Source of the DNA: MAG-120531 sp002378585
Lineage (GTDB): Bacteria > Bacteroidota > Bacteroidia > Flavobacteriales > Flavobacteriaceae
Assembly (NCBI GenBank): GCA_937890575.1
Contig: CALADZ010000042.1
Coordinates: forward strand, 1 to 20,710
Direction of reading: 5' to 3'
DNA: 20,710 nt
More notes on this DNA, generated by a model. The model did no database searches. It saw only the letters and a list, made by a program, of their open reading frames with translations, and was not told the origin of the DNA. The first letter of the stretch is position 1. The stretch is not shown here.

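Noticed and set aside
2310..20474. Other short ORFs of 60-86 codons on both strands across the window
   Set aside because: All overlap the continuous frame-1 coding sequence, have low-complexity products and no supporting start context. The frame-1 translation is coherent throughout.
1..20710. RTX-type calcium-binding adhesin
   Set aside because: No GGxGxDxxx nonapeptide runs are visible, and the module signatures and cysteine pairs are of Bacteroidota Ig-like type.
1..20710. Several genes in an operon
   Set aside because: No in-frame stop, intergenic gap or ribosome binding site followed by a new start was found at any domain boundary.

Overview
The whole window is the inside of one gene. 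Frame 1 of the plus strand reads from base 1 to base 20709 with no stop codon: 6,903 codons read by eye, open at both ends. Neither the true start nor the stop is present. The product is a giant secreted or surface protein of roughly 0.7 MDa for the visible part alone. It is built almost entirely from about 60 Ig-like beta-sandwich modules of 70-117 residues, followed by SprB-like repeats. There is no intergenic DNA, so no promoter, ribosome binding site, terminator, RNA gene, mobile element or CRISPR array can be assigned.

The architecture points to a Bacteroidota bacterium, probably a gliding or marine/environmental member (Cytophagales/Flavobacteriales type). The signs are BIG2-like modules, 'TDANGCE'-type Ig/PKD-like modules, CHU_C-associated Ig-like modules ('YC.G ... 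LxWYD ... TGCxS'), 'PGxIGxxQxICYG' modules and SprB-like 'xSCxG..DGxI' repeats. The overall base composition is moderately AT-rich. Such proteins are normally exported by the type IX secretion system (T9SS) and serve adhesion or gliding. That role is inferred here, because the signal peptide and C-terminal sorting domain lie outside the window.

Layout: (I) 1-2283, two perfect copies of a 1,137-bp, 379-residue unit of five Thr-rich Ig-like domains, probably the right edge of a longer array. (II) 2284-2526, a single BIG2-like module with different codon use. (III) 2527-6441, four diverged copies of a three-module unit (C-A-B) plus a trailing C. (IV) 6442-14640, 29 diverged Ig-like modules that up to about 12525 still keep a cryptic period of three modules, then become uniform CHU_C-associated-type modules. 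(V) 14641-15594, two PGxIG modules flanking a cysteine-poor module. (VI) 15595-16092, two further modules. (VII) 16093-19227, four copies of another three-module unit (X-Y-Z) with a very constant length of about 260 residues. (VIII) 19228-20710, SprB-like repeats interrupted by a cysteine-free block of about 200 residues.

Most modules carry one cysteine in an early strand ('C(E/D/A)G') and one near the end ('GC'), as expected for an oxidised, disulfide-stabilised extracellular stalk. The N-terminal part is Thr/Ser-rich, while the C-terminal two thirds are rich in D-(S/T)-(hydrophobic) triplets, which match the known Bacteroidota O-glycosylation motif. The points most worth checking are the hierarchical triplet organisation, the identical long tandem repeat with its own codon use, and that zoning.
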